Assembly: GCA_027704905.1 (NCBI GenBank)
Contig: CM051000.1
Location: 13,912,514 to 13,976,513, forward strand
DNA: 64,000 nt
Reading direction: 5' to 3'
Source: Muraenolepis orangiensis
Lineage: Eukaryota > Chordata > Actinopteri > Gadiformes > Muraenolepididae
Position numbers and translations under genes: made by a program. Position 1 is the stretch's first letter; the number at the start of each line of letters is the position of its first letter. Positions 14,061 through 24,732 of this stretch are shown in pieces. Below the pieces are notes generated by a model, which was not told where the DNA came from, searched no databases, and saw only the letters and a program-made list of their open reading frames with translations.

Positions 14061-15176
14061 AGCAATTGGGAGATTTATGCCGTTATGCATATTTCCCTTC
14101 TAAGGTGTTACACGGTATAACTTTCCTCTTCGTTATATAACTTGATGAAATCCAGAATCAATTTGCGGATTGAACAGTTCTGCCCCATATATCTTTAAAA
14201 GCCCTGCACCGGCGGTTTAGGTGTTTAGTGCCAGTTCATTCAGAAAAGGGAATGGGGCAATGTGACCCAGAGCATTAAGAAGGATAGGGAGGTTTAACAG
14301 TCCTATGGGACCTGCACCGCTTCTCTGTTTCTGAACCCCCTTCCACCCTCTCATACCCATGACCGTACATCTTCTGAGTGAGGACTGACGCCGTCAGCTT
14401 GCCATCCTTCTAATCAGAGCCCAACCGGGGGGTCCGTACCATGCAGAAACATCACAGGCTAAAGAGAAAGTGCATGTGGTACGGTCCACATAAAGACAAA
14501 TTGAAGTAATTTGAAGTTGAATAACTTGTCCTTTTCAGACTTTAAAGGATCAAGGGCATTTGATTCAAGAGGATTTCATCCGTTTTTCTGCACAGCGTCA
14601 AATCTCAGGAGAAAACGAAGATTTATCACTCGCCGCACCATTGTGAGAAGCATACATAATATACATAATGTGTGGTAGCTCTCTGGTGAATGCATGCATT
14701 GATATTTCTGCTGACAAAATAGTCAATTGAAAATGTTCCACAACTGGCCAGTGTAAAGCCTGTTTTTGTTCAATTGAAAGTAGAGAGTGGGACAGAGTTC
14801 ACAGAATACTAAGTAGGTCTTCAAAAGTCAGTGGGCATGTTGTATTTAAGTGGCCAGAGAGAAATAGGGAGGGAGAGAGCGAGAGAGATGGAGAGGGAGA
14901 TAGATGGAGAGAGAGAGAGAGAAAGCTCAGGTGTAGCTGCAGCAGTTCTCTCTATTGGCCAGGCAGCTGCAACACCAAAGTGAATGATGACTTTAAGCAG
15001 AGATACGTTTTGATGCCATCTGTGCTGTAATGCTGCAGAGAGAGGCACTCATGGCAGCAGTACGATGCTGCAGCTATGACTACCAATTAGAGGAGTTCTG
15101 TCTCTTATTGGTTGTACGCACGCTCTGCAATTAGGAGACATTTGATGGAAGTGTACACTGTTAAGTGAAAGTGGTT
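14061..15176. other. Intergenic, no gene recognised
   Basis: No coding signal is seen. A short imperfect GA-rich run occupies 14858-14925. Confidence 0.5.
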
Positions 15177-15246
<70 letters not shown>

Positions 15247-15286
15247 ACGCGTGTGTGTGCGTGCGCGTGTGTGTGTGAGTGTGTGA
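15177..15286. repeat. (GT)n microsatellite
   Basis: A pure GT tract to about 15244, then an interrupted GTGCGCGT-type tail. Confidence 0.96.
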
Positions 15287-15825
15287 AAATCAAAAAGTAT
15301 TTACATTCCACAGAATATGTGTGGTCTCTTAGGCACTTGTGTCCCTTGTGTTTTCATTGGTACATAGATCGTATCTGTGCTCTCAAATTAATTTACAAAT
15401 GTAATGAAATGCACTTCAATGTACTCTATTGTCATTTGTATTTAGACATAAGTCTTTTCAAGAGAAGAATCAACTTAAAAAAGCCCTGCAGGTCCACTTG
15501 ACTAATGGATGGCTGCTATGTTGGCAAGCCATTTGGATATTAATGGCTTTCCCACAGATAGATAGAGTGAATACCTTTGCCATAATTAGCTTTTTTTGAG
15601 TGGCTTTTAAAAGACAAAAGCCACATCCCACAACTGCTCTCTTCTTTGTTTCATACGTAATAGTATTGTAGTGGTAATCTAAATTGCTGTTCATTTTCTC
15701 CATCTGCAAAATAAACTAGATAGTTTCCATATGTGAACATTCACAGCAGTTGTTGTCCACATTACCTGAGAGAGGGATGTTCTGAAAGGGCACACCATTT
15801 TAATTCCTCGGGGTTATCTAAAGTG
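15287..15825. other. Intergenic, no gene recognised
   Basis: Nothing supported is seen in this stretch on either strand. Confidence 0.5.
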
Positions 15826-17018
15826 GACTTGATTATTGGCTGGGAAAGCAGCTGGTGTTGCTCTCATTAGGATTATTTTTCATAACATTAAGCCCTCTGT
15901 TTGTAACTGGTTATTGGAATTCCTAACCAACAGACCCCAGTCAGTCAGGTTGAACAGTCTCACCTCCTCCACCCTCACTCCCCAGCGCTGTGTGCTGAGC
16001 CCTCTCCTCTACTCCCTCTTCCCCCACGACTGCACTCCTGTACATGGTACAAACACCATCATCAAGTTTGCAGACACCACAACCGTGGTGGGCCTCATCA
16101 AGAACAACGGTGAGGACTTCAGAAAGACCAGAGCTGGAGCACACACCCCCATCCTCATCAACGGGGCGGAGGTTGAGCGTGTCTCTAGCTCCAAATTCCT
16201 GGGGGTCCACATCTCCGAGGACCTCTCTCGGTCCCTTAACACTGCCTCACTGCTAAAGAAGGCTCACCAGTGTCTCTTCTTCCTGAGGAGACTGAGGAAA
16301 GCCCACCTGTCCCCTTAGATTCTGGTGATCTTTTACCGGTGTGCCATTGAAAGTATCCTCACCAACTGCATCACAGTGTGGTACGGCAACTGCACTTTTT
16401 CCGACCGGAAAGCACTGCAGAGGGTGGTAAAAACCGCCCAACGCATCGTTGAATTACCTCTCCCTGCAATAAACACTACCCACCACAAACGGTGTCTGAG
16501 GAAGGCACAACAAATTGTCAAAGACACCTCTCATCCCAACCTTTGACTGTTTTTCCCCCTCCCCTCTGGGAGGCGCTATATAAACCTTTGTTCCAAATCA
16601 AGCAGGCTTAGGAAAAGCTTCTTCCTCTCAGCTATCGTCTCTTTGAACTCTGTACTACGAAGACAGCCCCCGCTCCCCTGAACTCTGCTGCCCAACATAC
16701 AAACTCTGAACTCTGCTGACAATACCCTTTCACCATCAATGTATTCCACGGCCTTGCACTGTATCATAACTCACTTCCTTTTCCTATTGTTTACATACCT
16801 GTATGATCGTCATGTACATTTTTACTGTACTTACCTTATAATCTTCAACTGTTCATATAACTACACACCCCTACTACCTGCTGTATATACATTTATATAT
16901 GTTTATCTTGTTGATACAACTGCATACCACTGCTCACTACCTGTTTATACTTGTATTCTTACCTTGTATATATATATACCTATAATTCTGCACATATCTC
17001 ATACCCATACCAATACCC
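15826..17018 (+). mobile_element. LINE family C, RT fragment and 3' UTR
   Basis: A plus-strand copy. It opens at AGKAAGVALI, resembling a deletion joining the AGKAAGPDGV region to the palm. It reads INPSVCNW-like, then LEFLTNRPQSVRLN, PQRCVLSPLLYSLF, IIKFADTTTVVGLI, EVERVSSSKFLGVHISEDLS, LLKKAHQCLFFLRRLRKAHLSP, a stop, ESILTNCITVWYGNC, RKALQRVVKTAQRIVELPLPA, and RKAQQIVKDTSHPN. The catalytic box normally read as FADDTT is FADTTT here, so one metal-binding aspartate is lost. The 3' UTR to about 17018 matches the minus copy at 12540-12900 and is cut off at the gypsy fragment that follows. Confidence 0.75.
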
Positions 17019-17019
17019 A

Positions 17020-17667
17020 TAGTGGGCCAGGCCACAGCGTTACAACCCTCCCTCTAAATGTCCTCGTCCCCGAGGAGCTTAAGCTCAAAGTCTTGATAAC
17101 GCTGTGGAGCGTTACGCTTCCTCGCGGGCCGGCCTGGCATCCCTGCCTGGCATCCCTGCCGTCTCTTCCTGATGTCCCAGGGGAGGAACAACCGGCCCAA
17201 AGGGCATGACTTGAACCCCATCAGGCAGAAGCGGTCAGTGGCGTGGGCTCACTGAAGAACGTTGACCCGTTGAACCCGCGTGGAGGCAGCCAGCTTGGCG
17301 ATGGGGTCTGGGGATCCTGACTGTATAATGGTTGAGCCATACCCTGGTATGGGGCTAACCGATCAAGGTGCCGCACCATGACCCGCCCCTGTGGCGCCAA
17401 CTTCATCCTGTAGACGACCTCACCCACTCGCTCCATTACCCGGCAAGGCCTGATCCAGTTAATCTGCAGTTTAGGTGACCTCCCCTTGGATCTTTTTGGT
17501 ATATATACCCACACTAGGTCTCCAGCCTGAAAGTCTGTCCCCTTTGTATGCTGGTCATAGGCTCTCGTAGGCGGGTCCCTGTCACCTACGGTTGTTTCCT
17601 CGTAAACTCATGTGCCACCTCATGCCTCTCCGCTAACTGGGCAGAATACTCCAGGCCACCCGGTGCT
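17020..17667 (-). pseudogene. Degenerate gypsy: integrase C-terminus and 3' LTR start
   Basis: On the minus strand, 17660-17221 carries the end of a gypsy integrase: SAQLAERHEVAHEFTRKQ, then after a frame change DLVWVYIPKRSKGRSPKLQ, CRVMERVGEVVYRMKLAPQGRVMVRHLDRLAPYQG. This is the SH3-like module that follows the DDE core. Near 17045 a purine-rich GAGGGAGGG is followed by TGTAACGCTGTGGCCTGG. That word recurs as TGTAATGCTGTGGCCTGG at the other end of the related piece at 29825-29850 and probably marks the LTR start. Only about 25 bp of this LTR remain. I infer that it and 27651-29850 are one element split by later insertions. Confidence 0.65.
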
Positions 17668-18655
17668 TACAAGATGTTTAATTGGCCATTTGCAACAAGT
17701 ACAATCGAATGCTTACTCCCCATTCCCTCTCGCAATATGATATAAAACAATGCTATAAAATAAAATTATATATACAATAAAAAATGAACATAAAATGAAC
17801 AATATAGTGACTGTAACTGTAACTGTAACTGTCCAGAAAGTCCAGCAAAGTATGATAGTGTAATGTTAATGACAATGTTATGATAGTGGCAGCACACAAC
17901 AAAAACAATCCTTAAACCTTGTAGTCCTTGTACTGATGCTGCGCAACTGGCGACCGGACAGTAGGGGGGAGAAGAGATGGTGCCCAGGGTGGTTGTAGTC
18001 CTTCATGATGGATGATTCGTACCGACATCTGGTTCTTCAGATCTTCTCTGCCGTCCTCACGACCCTCTTGATGGCTTTCTTGTCCTGTGCAGTGGTGTTG
18101 CTGTACCACACAGTGACACCACTCGTCAGGATGCCCTCTACAGTGCCTCTGTAGATGTTCACTAGCCACCGTTGGCCTATTCCACTTTTCCTGAGGCACC
18201 GCAGGGTATAGAGGCGCTGGTGTGCCTTCTTCAGCATGACCTCTGTGTTGCGGGTCCACGCCAGTTCATCGGAAATCTGTAGCCCAAGGAAACGGAATCA
18301 CCAGTGTCCCGTCCAGGCTGATGGTGGAGTGGGTGCCCCAGTGGCTCCTGAAGTCCACGATGAGCTCCATAGTCTTGCTGACATTCAGTGTGAGGCTGTT
18401 GTCCTTGCACCATTGTGTCAGCTGGACTACCTCATCTCTGTACTCTGTTTCAAAGTCCTCGCTTATCAGGCCGCTGACTGTGGTGTCGTCTGCAAACTTG
18501 ATAATCCAATTATTGCTGTGCGTGGCAGTACAGTCATGTGTGTACAGCAAGTTTTAGCCGGGGACTGAGGCAGCAGCCTTGGGGGACCAGAGTGGATGAG
18601 ATGTTGTTCCCAATCTTCACCACTTGAGGTCTGCCCGTCAGGAAGTCCATAATCA
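17668..18655 (-). mobile_element. Rex1-like LINE, 3' half (part of nest)
   Basis: On the minus strand this reads IMDFLTGRPQVVKIGNNISSTLVPQGCCLSP, then FADDTTVSGLISEDFETEYRDEVVQLTQWCKDNSLTLNVSKTMELIVDFRSHWGTHS, then LKKAHQRLYTLRCLRKSGIGQRWLVNIYRGTVEGILTSGVTVWY, then AEKI, with frameshifts between blocks. The 3' UTR ends at about 17668, next to gypsy sequence, in a CTTACAAGATG boundary like the tail at 54495-54580. The FADD box is retained. Its 5' part is probably 26270-27650, separated by an L2 insertion; roughly two dozen codons are missing between them. Confidence 0.75.
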
Positions 18656-18659
18656 TCAG

Positions 18660-19004
18660 GGCATCAGCCCCCCTGCTGATGCTCGCATCAACCACCCATG
18701 TCTTCCCCCCACCCTCCCACATCCCTCCCTTACCCATTTCTCTCCCCTCTCCACAGATGATGTTCTTCACCTCATCACATCCAGCCGCTCTAGCACATAC
18801 TCTCTGGATCCAGTCCCCTCCCCTCTGCTTCAGTCTACTGTGCCTGAACTCCTGCCCTTCCTGACACACATCATCAACGCATCTCTGATGTCTGGATGCT
18901 TTCCCACTGCTTTCAAGACTGCCAGAGTCACCCCCCTCCTGAAGAAACCAACACTTGACCCCTCTGAACTCAAGAACTACAGACCGGTATCCCTTTTACC
19001 CTTC
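18660..19004 (+). mobile_element. L2-type LINE, left part (interrupted)
   Basis: This encodes the pre-RT and first RT blocks of an L2-like element: DDVLHLITSSRSSTYSLDP, VPELLPFLTHIINASLMSGCFP, LKKPTLDPSELKNYRPVSLLPF. It stops abruptly at the Gmr1-type LTR. The next codons of the same block (LSETLERAVFNQF) resume at 25352 after the second LTR, so one L2 copy was split by that insertion. The L2 is 5'-truncated and was already partial. Confidence 0.85.
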
Positions 19005-19619
19005 TGTTACGAACCAAACTTTTGGTCACACCCCGGACCGAGTAACACAGACTGGAATTCAAGGCTTACGTTGAAAGCAGACGTTTTATTTCGTAGACGC
19101 TGCCTTGTACATGGCGGGACGGTTATTAAATCAACGAAAGGAAAGATAATAAAACAGAAAGAAAACCCTAACTAACCCTAACTCTGGGGGACCCAAATTG
19201 TCCTACTCAGAAAATACAAGGGGATGTGAATTAGTCGGGAGCTATACCTACTCTGCTCTAACCTAACCTAAAAACGTGAAAACAACCATCTCCAACCAAC
19301 AACGTATAAAGTAAGGTGAAAAGCAATAATGTTCCCACATGGGAAAGAACGGTGCGGGACCGCAAATTACTAATGCAAAACAAACTTGTTCACACATGAA
19401 CGATCGGTGCCGGCGTGGCACCGCGTGACTTCCTTGTATCACGACAGGGAAACAACCAGTATGCGTGCGGGACCAGGAAACGAATCCCCCCTGCAGTCTG
19501 GGCTGGGTGGTCTTTATAGGCGACGTCACGCCGCGGCGGGAACAACCAGCCTATAGGAAAAACGCATGCAGAACAGCGCAGCTGTGCAAAATCATACTTG
19601 TCCTTATAGGAACGTAACA
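19005..19619 (-). repeat. Gmr1-type 3' LTR (615 bp)
   Basis: The partner LTR, with the same TGTTACG...CGTAACA ends. The flanking CCTTC at 19000-19004 is the target duplication. Confidence 0.93.
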
Positions 19620-19630
19620 CCCCCACCCTT
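19620..19630 (-). promoter_or_regulatory. Polypurine tract
   Basis: On the minus strand AAGGGTGGGGG directly precedes the TG of the 3' LTR. This is the expected plus-strand primer position for reverse transcription. Confidence 0.85.
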
Positions 19631-19854
19631 AAGAAAATAAATTGGGGGTTATAGTTTGTAAAATCAAGGTGAATATTTACAAAATACAAATATACACAAA
19701 TGTACATAATGTGAACGAAAAACAACGAACTATGCGTTCGGCAATGTCGCAACACGCGACTGAGCGATAGAAAATAAAAATAAAAATGGTTAACATGTGT
19801 ACCTTTTTTCCAAAACACACATTAACAAACAATTTATTTACACTCATGCAGACG

Positions 19855-22800
19855 CTAAACCCTAGACAGGGCATCTGCCACCACATTATCGCGCCCCCTA
19901 ATGTGTCTAATCTCGAGGTTGTGCCCCTGCAGAATCAAACTCCACCGCATTAAACGCTGATTGTTGTTGCGCATGCGGTCGAGGAAGACAAGAGGGTTGT
20001 GGTCAGTGAAGACCAGCACAGGACGTACAGCACCCCCAACATATACCTCGAAATGTTGGACGGCCAACACGAGCGCAAGGGCTTCCTTCTCTATCGTAGA
20101 GTAAGCACGCTGGTGTAAATTAAACTTTCGCGAAAAGAAACACACGGGATGTTCAAACCCTTCCTCGTCCTGCTGCATGAGAACAGCTCCTGCTCCCAAA
20201 TCACTGGCATCGACAGCGATAGAAAAAGGCAAATTAAAGTTAGGAGCGGAAAGAACGGGCGCAGTGGTCAACAAAGCCTTAACAGACTCGAAGGCGCCTT
20301 GACTCCGTGGAGTCCACTTGAAAACCACCTTCGAGCTGAGCAAGTCAGTGAGGGGAGAGGCAACTGCAGAAAAGTTCTTACAGAAAGAACGATAATAGCC
20401 TACCATGCCGAGAAAACGGCGCAGTTCACGACGAGTGGTAGGAGGAGGGTAGTCCAGGATGGCCTCGACCTTTGCCTGGACAGGGTGCACTTGCCCGCGA
20501 CCCACGACTTTCCCCAGATAGGTAACCGTAGCCTGACCGAACTCGCATTTAGCGAGGTTGACCGTTAGGTTCGCGTCAGAGAGCCTGCGGAACACAGTGG
20601 AAAGGTGTGCGAGATGTGAAGGCCAGGTGGGGCTGTAAATCAGCAGGTCGTCTATATAGGCCTCACAGTTGGGTACGCCATCGAGGACACCGTTGATGAG
20701 CCTCTGGAATGTTGCCGGGGCATTGCGGAGTCCGAAGGGCATTACTGTGTACTGAAGGAAGCTGTCTGGCGTCACAAAAGCTGAGATTTCCTTAGCACGG
20801 GGTGACAAGGGAATCTGCCAGTAGCCTTTAAGTAAATCAATTTTACTTACAAACACAGCAGAGCCAAGGCGGTCAACACAATCATCAATGCGGGGCAACG
20901 GGAAACTATCGGGTTTTGTAACGGCATTTACCTTTCGGAAATCGGTACAAAACCGCACTGAGCCATCGCCCTTGGGCACCAGCAAGCACGGCGAGCTCCA
21001 TGGGCTACAACTTGCTTCGGCAATGCCGTGATCCTTCATGAACTTCACCTCGCCCTGCAACAAAACCCTTTTTTGAGGATTAGTGCGATAGGGATGCTGC
21101 TTAATTGGGTCAGAAGAACCAACATCGATGTCATGTACCGCCGCCGTTGTCTGGCGTGGCACATCGGGAAACAGATCCTTATTTTCGTTAAACAGTGAAA
21201 TTAAATCGTCACGTTGTGATTCACTCAAACCAACAAAAAATGAATTAAGGTCATTGAGGACCTGAGAATTCTTCATTCTCCCTACAACAACTTCCACCGA
21301 CGGAACGCGACCCTCGTCTTCCCACGGGGAAGCGACCGCGAGCGACGCAACGACTTCAGCACCACGAGGAGTAGACAGCGCCACTGTCCCCCCGCGACCG
21401 TCGCCACTGATCTCAGCGCAGCGCGGAGATTCTAATTTGGGAGCTGCTGAGCTTTCCTCACGACCATGGTACGACTTCAAACGATTTACATGACATAAAG
21501 TCGTCTTTCTCCTGCGATCAGGAGTAGAGAGTACGTAGTTGAGATCACCTACACGTCGTTCGATACGATAAGGACCGCTGTAGCGGGCCTGCAGAGCAGA
21601 GCCCATCAAAGGTATTAACACAAGCACCTCATCACCAAGTTGGAAAGTACGAGAGACCGACTTCTCATCATATCTCCTCTTCATTCGCTGTTGACAGGCG
21701 CCCAGATTTGCTCTGGCCAACTGGCAAGCACGACCGAGCCGGGAGCGCATTTTCGAAACGTAGTCAGAGAGACCCTCGTACGTTTTCGTCTCCGACAGCC
21801 ACGACTCTTTTAGCAACTTCAGCGGCCCGCGAACAGTGTGTCCGAAAACAAGCTCTGCAGGACTAAACCCCAGACTCTCCTGCACTACCTCTCGCACGGC
21901 AAAAAGAGCGAGCGGTACCCCCTCATCCCAATCACGCTCGAACTCGAGGCAGAACGTCTTTAATATATTCTTGAGCGTTAGGTGGAATCTCTCGAGTGCG
22001 CCTTGGCTTTGGGGGTGATAGGCGCTGGATTTTACGTGTTTGACGGAGAGCTGTCGCATAGCCTCAGCAAACACATGGGACATGAAGTTAGTGCCACGGT
22101 CCGTCTGGACGGTCTTCGGGAGACCGAAGAGGGAAAAAAACCACAGCAGGGCCTTGATGATGACAGGAGCTGTGATTCTACGCAGTGGAATTGCCTCGGG
22201 AAAACGGGTAAGACTACACATGATGGTCAGCAACCACTGGTTACCAGATTTTGTTTTAGGCAACTGGCCGACACAGTCCAGAATTATGTGCTCGAAAGGC
22301 TCCGACGCAACAGGGATTGGTTGCAACGGCGCAGGTGGAATGACCTGATTAGGTTTACCTGTGATTTGGCACGGATGACATGTTTTACAATACCGAACTA
22401 CGTCTCGTTTAAGACCTGGCCAAAATAAATGGCGTAAAATTCGGTCAGTTGTTTTATTTACGCCGAGATGACCCGCAAAGTGATGGTCATGAGCGAGACT
22501 CAGAACTTCATCACGGAAGGACGCAGGGATCACGATCTGATACAGAACTCTCCACTCATCTTGCGCTGAGGCCGTAAGAGGCCTCCACTTGCGCATTAAG
22601 ACTCCATCTCTCAGGAAATAGCCATGAGGCGACTGCTCAATGTCCTCCTCGGACATAATTTCAGAAAAGAGCGTCGCCAGAGAAGGGTCATTTTTCTGTT
22701 CCTTGCTAAGCAGATCTCGGTCCACAGACAGTTTAGGAACAGCAGCATGGGACGACAGTGACTCAGCAGTCTGAGGGACAACACTATCGTGAATGAGTGA

Positions 22801-24525
22801 GGGACGAGCCATAAAGGAATCGCTAAGATCGATGATCGCATCGCGTTGCTCCTGAATAGAAGTCGCTTTAACGTCTCTCGCCATGGCACGCGTAACGACG
22901 CTAGATGCGAAAACCTCAGGGAAATTAACGGAAAGGTCATCACTGGTTAATGTTTTCGAGGGCACATGAGACACAATAGGGCCAGGTAAAACTTTGCCAC
23001 CACAGACATCGTTACCAAGTAGCATGGCTACATTTGCAATAGGCAGAGAGGGACGTATACCCACGGTAACAGTGCCTGTAACCAAGTCCGATTGGAGAGA
23101 AATCTCATGCAGAGGGACATTAACGAAACCCATTTCAAAACCACGCACAAGAACGCTGCAGCCGGTAGACGTCTTGTCGCAGAAAGGCAACACATTCTCT
23201 AGTATGAAGCTTTGTGAAGCCCCAGTATCACGCAAGATTTTAATCGGTACGCGCACACTAGGGTCACCGGGTAGGGACACAAAACCGTCCATTATGAAAG
23301 GCGCAAAACAGGGATTTCCACCATCGGTGTCTTCCTGAGGAAGAGGCGGTTTCGCTACACACAATCCGACCTCTGTGTTAAACGAAGCTGCCCTGTTCTT
23401 GTTCCTCAACTTAAAACACTCCGAAACAACGTGACCCCGCTTTTTACAATAACCGCAGGTCGGGCTGGTAGTTTTAAATACCGACGCGCGAGGTGAAAAG
23501 TGGGAAGAATCAGGCACGGCTTGTTTCGTAGTCCTAAAAACAGTTGGATGGCTGGAAATGTTTGGTGGGGGTTTAGAAACAGAGGGGACACGCTTGAGCG
23601 TAAGCACATACTCGTCAGCGAGCACCGCTGCACCAGCCGGCGTAACCTCCTTATGCTCACTAATGTGAGTTGCGACTGATGTTGGCAGACAATTCTTAAA
23701 GTCCTCCATAATTATCAAATCCCGAAGGGCTTGGAAGGTTGTCACTTCCTGCGAGTTCAACCAGCGATCGCAGAGCATTTCCTTCTCTCGAACGAACTCT
23801 ACGTACGAGAGGGCCTCCGGTTTTTGATAGCCGCGGAACTTCTGCCGATACGCCTCTGGCACCAGGGAATACATACGCAGAACAGCCTGCTTGACCTTCT
23901 CATAGTCCGCTGCATCTTCAAGAGGCAGCGCAGAGTAAGCCTCCTTCGCCTTCCCTTTTAAAACGCACTGGAGCGTCATGGTCCAAACCTCCCTAGGCCA
24001 TTTCAGGGTCGTAGCTACCCGCTCGAAATGCGCAAAGAATTTGTCAACCTCATCCTCACGAAAAGGTGGAACGACACGGATATTACGGGTAACGTCGAAT
24101 TGTCCCGACTTAAAGTGGATATCAGCCTCACGAGCCTTGAGATCCATTTCTTTAAGCCGTAACGCTTGATTAAATTCGAGTTCCTTCAAACGTAACTCGT
24201 GCTCTCTATCCCTAATATTTTTCTCTCGCTCCCACTCAAGTTCCCTTTCTCTCAACTGCAGACGTTTTAACTCCAGTGAAACTTCACTAGGGGAAAAAGG
24301 CTGAACGTTACCTCGTGTAGGTGATGTAGGTTCGTCCACAGGCACTTTCCCAAACACTCCACGGTCCCGCAGGTGATTGATGAGCCCCTCTTGGAGCTCA
24401 GCCTTGGAAGGGCTACCACTCACCTGAAGTTTGTAGTGGCCAGCAACCGTAACAAGGTCATCACGCGTAATCAAAAATAGAGCCTCCTCCGTGGGAGCAA
24501 GGGTAAATGCGTGTAAATCAAACAT
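19855..24525 (-). CDS. Gag-Pol polyprotein of Gmr1-type element
   Basis: A single uninterrupted frame of 1556 codons. I take the ATG at 24525; the frame is open 12 codons further upstream but only to a TTG. Rough order: Gag with a basic, Glu-rich coiled-coil-like stretch (about 85-145) and one CCHC knuckle CGYCKKRGHVVSEC (357-370). Protease has DTGAS, with the aspartate at 433. Integrase has an HHCC zinc domain near 690-720 (GHLGVNKTT ... CKTCHPC) and a D750-D809-E845 triad with 35 residues between the last two, then a GPY-type module (YSGPYRI). RT has VSKIDLLKGYWQIPL and YIDDLL (D1292, D1293). RNase H starts around VDASDLGAG (D1439) and has FTDHNPL, ending ADALSRV. Integrase lying before RT is unlike standard gypsy. 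All catalytic residues I can check are present. Antisense frames are shadows. Confidence 0.93.
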   Translation of the reverse strand: MFDLHAFTLAPTEEALFLITRDDLVTVAGHYKLQVSGSPSKAELQEGLINHLRDRGVFGKVPVDEPTSPTRGNVQPFSPSEVSLELKRLQLRERELEWEREKNIRDREHELRLKELEFNQALRLKEMDLKAREADIHFKSGQFDVTRNIRVVPPFREDEVDKFFAHFERVATTLKWPREVWTMTLQCVLKGKAKEAYSALPLEDAADYEKVKQAVLRMYSLVPEAYRQKFRGYQKPEALSYVEFVREKEMLCDRWLNSQEVTTFQALRDLIIMEDFKNCLPTSVATHISEHKEVTPAGAAVLADEYVLTLKRVPSVSKPPPNISSHPTVFRTTKQAVPDSSHFSPRASVFKTTSPTCGYCKKRGHVVSECFKLRNKNRAASFNTEVGLCVAKPPLPQEDTDGGNPCFAPFIMDGFVSLPGDPSVRVPIKILRDTGASQSFILENVLPFCDKTSTGCSVLVRGFEMGFVNVPLHEISLQSDLVTGTVTVGIRPSLPIANVAMLLGNDVCGGKVLPGPIVSHVPSKTLTSDDLSVNFPEVFASSVVTRAMARDVKATSIQEQRDAIIDLSDSFMARPSLIHDSVVPQTAESLSSHAAVPKLSVDRDLLSKEQKNDPSLATLFSEIMSEEDIEQSPHGYFLRDGVLMRKWRPLTASAQDEWRVLYQIVIPASFRDEVLSLAHDHHFAGHLGVNKTTDRILRHLFWPGLKRDVVRYCKTCHPCQITGKPNQVIPPAPLQPIPVASEPFEHIILDCVGQLPKTKSGNQWLLTIMCSLTRFPEAIPLRRITAPVIIKALLWFFSLFGLPKTVQTDRGTNFMSHVFAEAMRQLSVKHVKSSAYHPQSQGALERFHLTLKNILKTFCLEFERDWDEGVPLALFAVREVVQESLGFSPAELVFGHTVRGPLKLLKESWLSETKTYEGLSDYVSKMRSRLGRACQLARANLGACQQRMKRRYDEKSVSRTFQLGDEVLVLIPLMGSALQARYSGPYRIERRVGDLNYVLSTPDRRRKTTLCHVNRLKSYHGREESSAAPKLESPRCAEISGDGRGGTVALSTPRGAEVVASLAVASPWEDEGRVPSVEVVVGRMKNSQVLNDLNSFFVGLSESQRDDLISLFNENKDLFPDVPRQTTAAVHDIDVGSSDPIKQHPYRTNPQKRVLLQGEVKFMKDHGIAEASCSPWSSPCLLVPKGDGSVRFCTDFRKVNAVTKPDSFPLPRIDDCVDRLGSAVFVSKIDLLKGYWQIPLSPRAKEISAFVTPDSFLQYTVMPFGLRNAPATFQRLINGVLDGVPNCEAYIDDLLIYSPTWPSHLAHLSTVFRRLSDANLTVNLAKCEFGQATVTYLGKVVGRGQVHPVQAKVEAILDYPPPTTRRELRRFLGMVGYYRSFCKNFSAVASPLTDLLSSKVVFKWTPRSQGAFESVKALLTTAPVLSAPNFNLPFSIAVDASDLGAGAVLMQQDEEGFEHPVCFFSRKFNLHQRAYSTIEKEALALVLAVQHFEVYVGGAVRPVLVFTDHNPLVFLDRMRNNNQRLMRWSLILQGHNLEIRHIRGRDNVVADALSRV

Positions 24526-24711
24526 AACTGCGAGGAAACAAACCCGATCGCTTACAGGCAAAACTTAATGTGTGAAAAGCCCAGAACTACAGCATAGTTC
24601 AAACAAAGGGTGACCACAGCAAACTAAATGTGCACAATGCACAGTGCGACCACCACAAAAAAAAGATTTTCACTCCAGGAAAATCGTTCAAAACTCACTA
24701 ATGGTTCAAAG
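24526..24711 (-). other. Gmr1-type leader
   Basis: Untranslated leader between the primer site and the Gag start. No start codon in a longer frame is seen. It includes an A-rich tract at 24654-24665. Confidence 0.6.
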
Positions 24712-24729
24712 ACCGGCTACGAGCCCCCA
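24712..24729 (-). promoter_or_regulatory. Primer binding site, tRNA-Pro type
   Basis: On the minus strand, three bases (TAA) after the 5' LTR, the sequence is TGGGGGCTCGT followed by AGCCGGT. The first 11 bases are complementary to the 3' end of vertebrate tRNA-Pro (ending ACGAGCCCCCA), which also primes several vertebrate retroviruses. The remaining bases diverge, so the match is partial. Confidence 0.75.
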
Positions 24730-24732
24730 TTA

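Noticed and set aside
20149..23961. Plus-strand frames inside the Gmr1-type element
   Set aside because: They are antisense shadows of the intact Gag-Pol frame and carry no domain signatures.
19855..24561. Assigning the element to copia because integrase precedes RT
   Set aside because: RT, RNase H and the integrase GPY module have gypsy-type motifs (YIDDLL, DASDLGAGAVL, TDHNPL, YSGPY). Order alone is not diagnostic, and Gmr1-like gypsy elements share it.
19855..24561. Start of the Gmr1-type polyprotein at 24561
   Set aside because: That position is a TTG. The first ATG in the frame is at 24525. In the same way the copia frame opens at a GTG (39959), but its first ATG is 39989.
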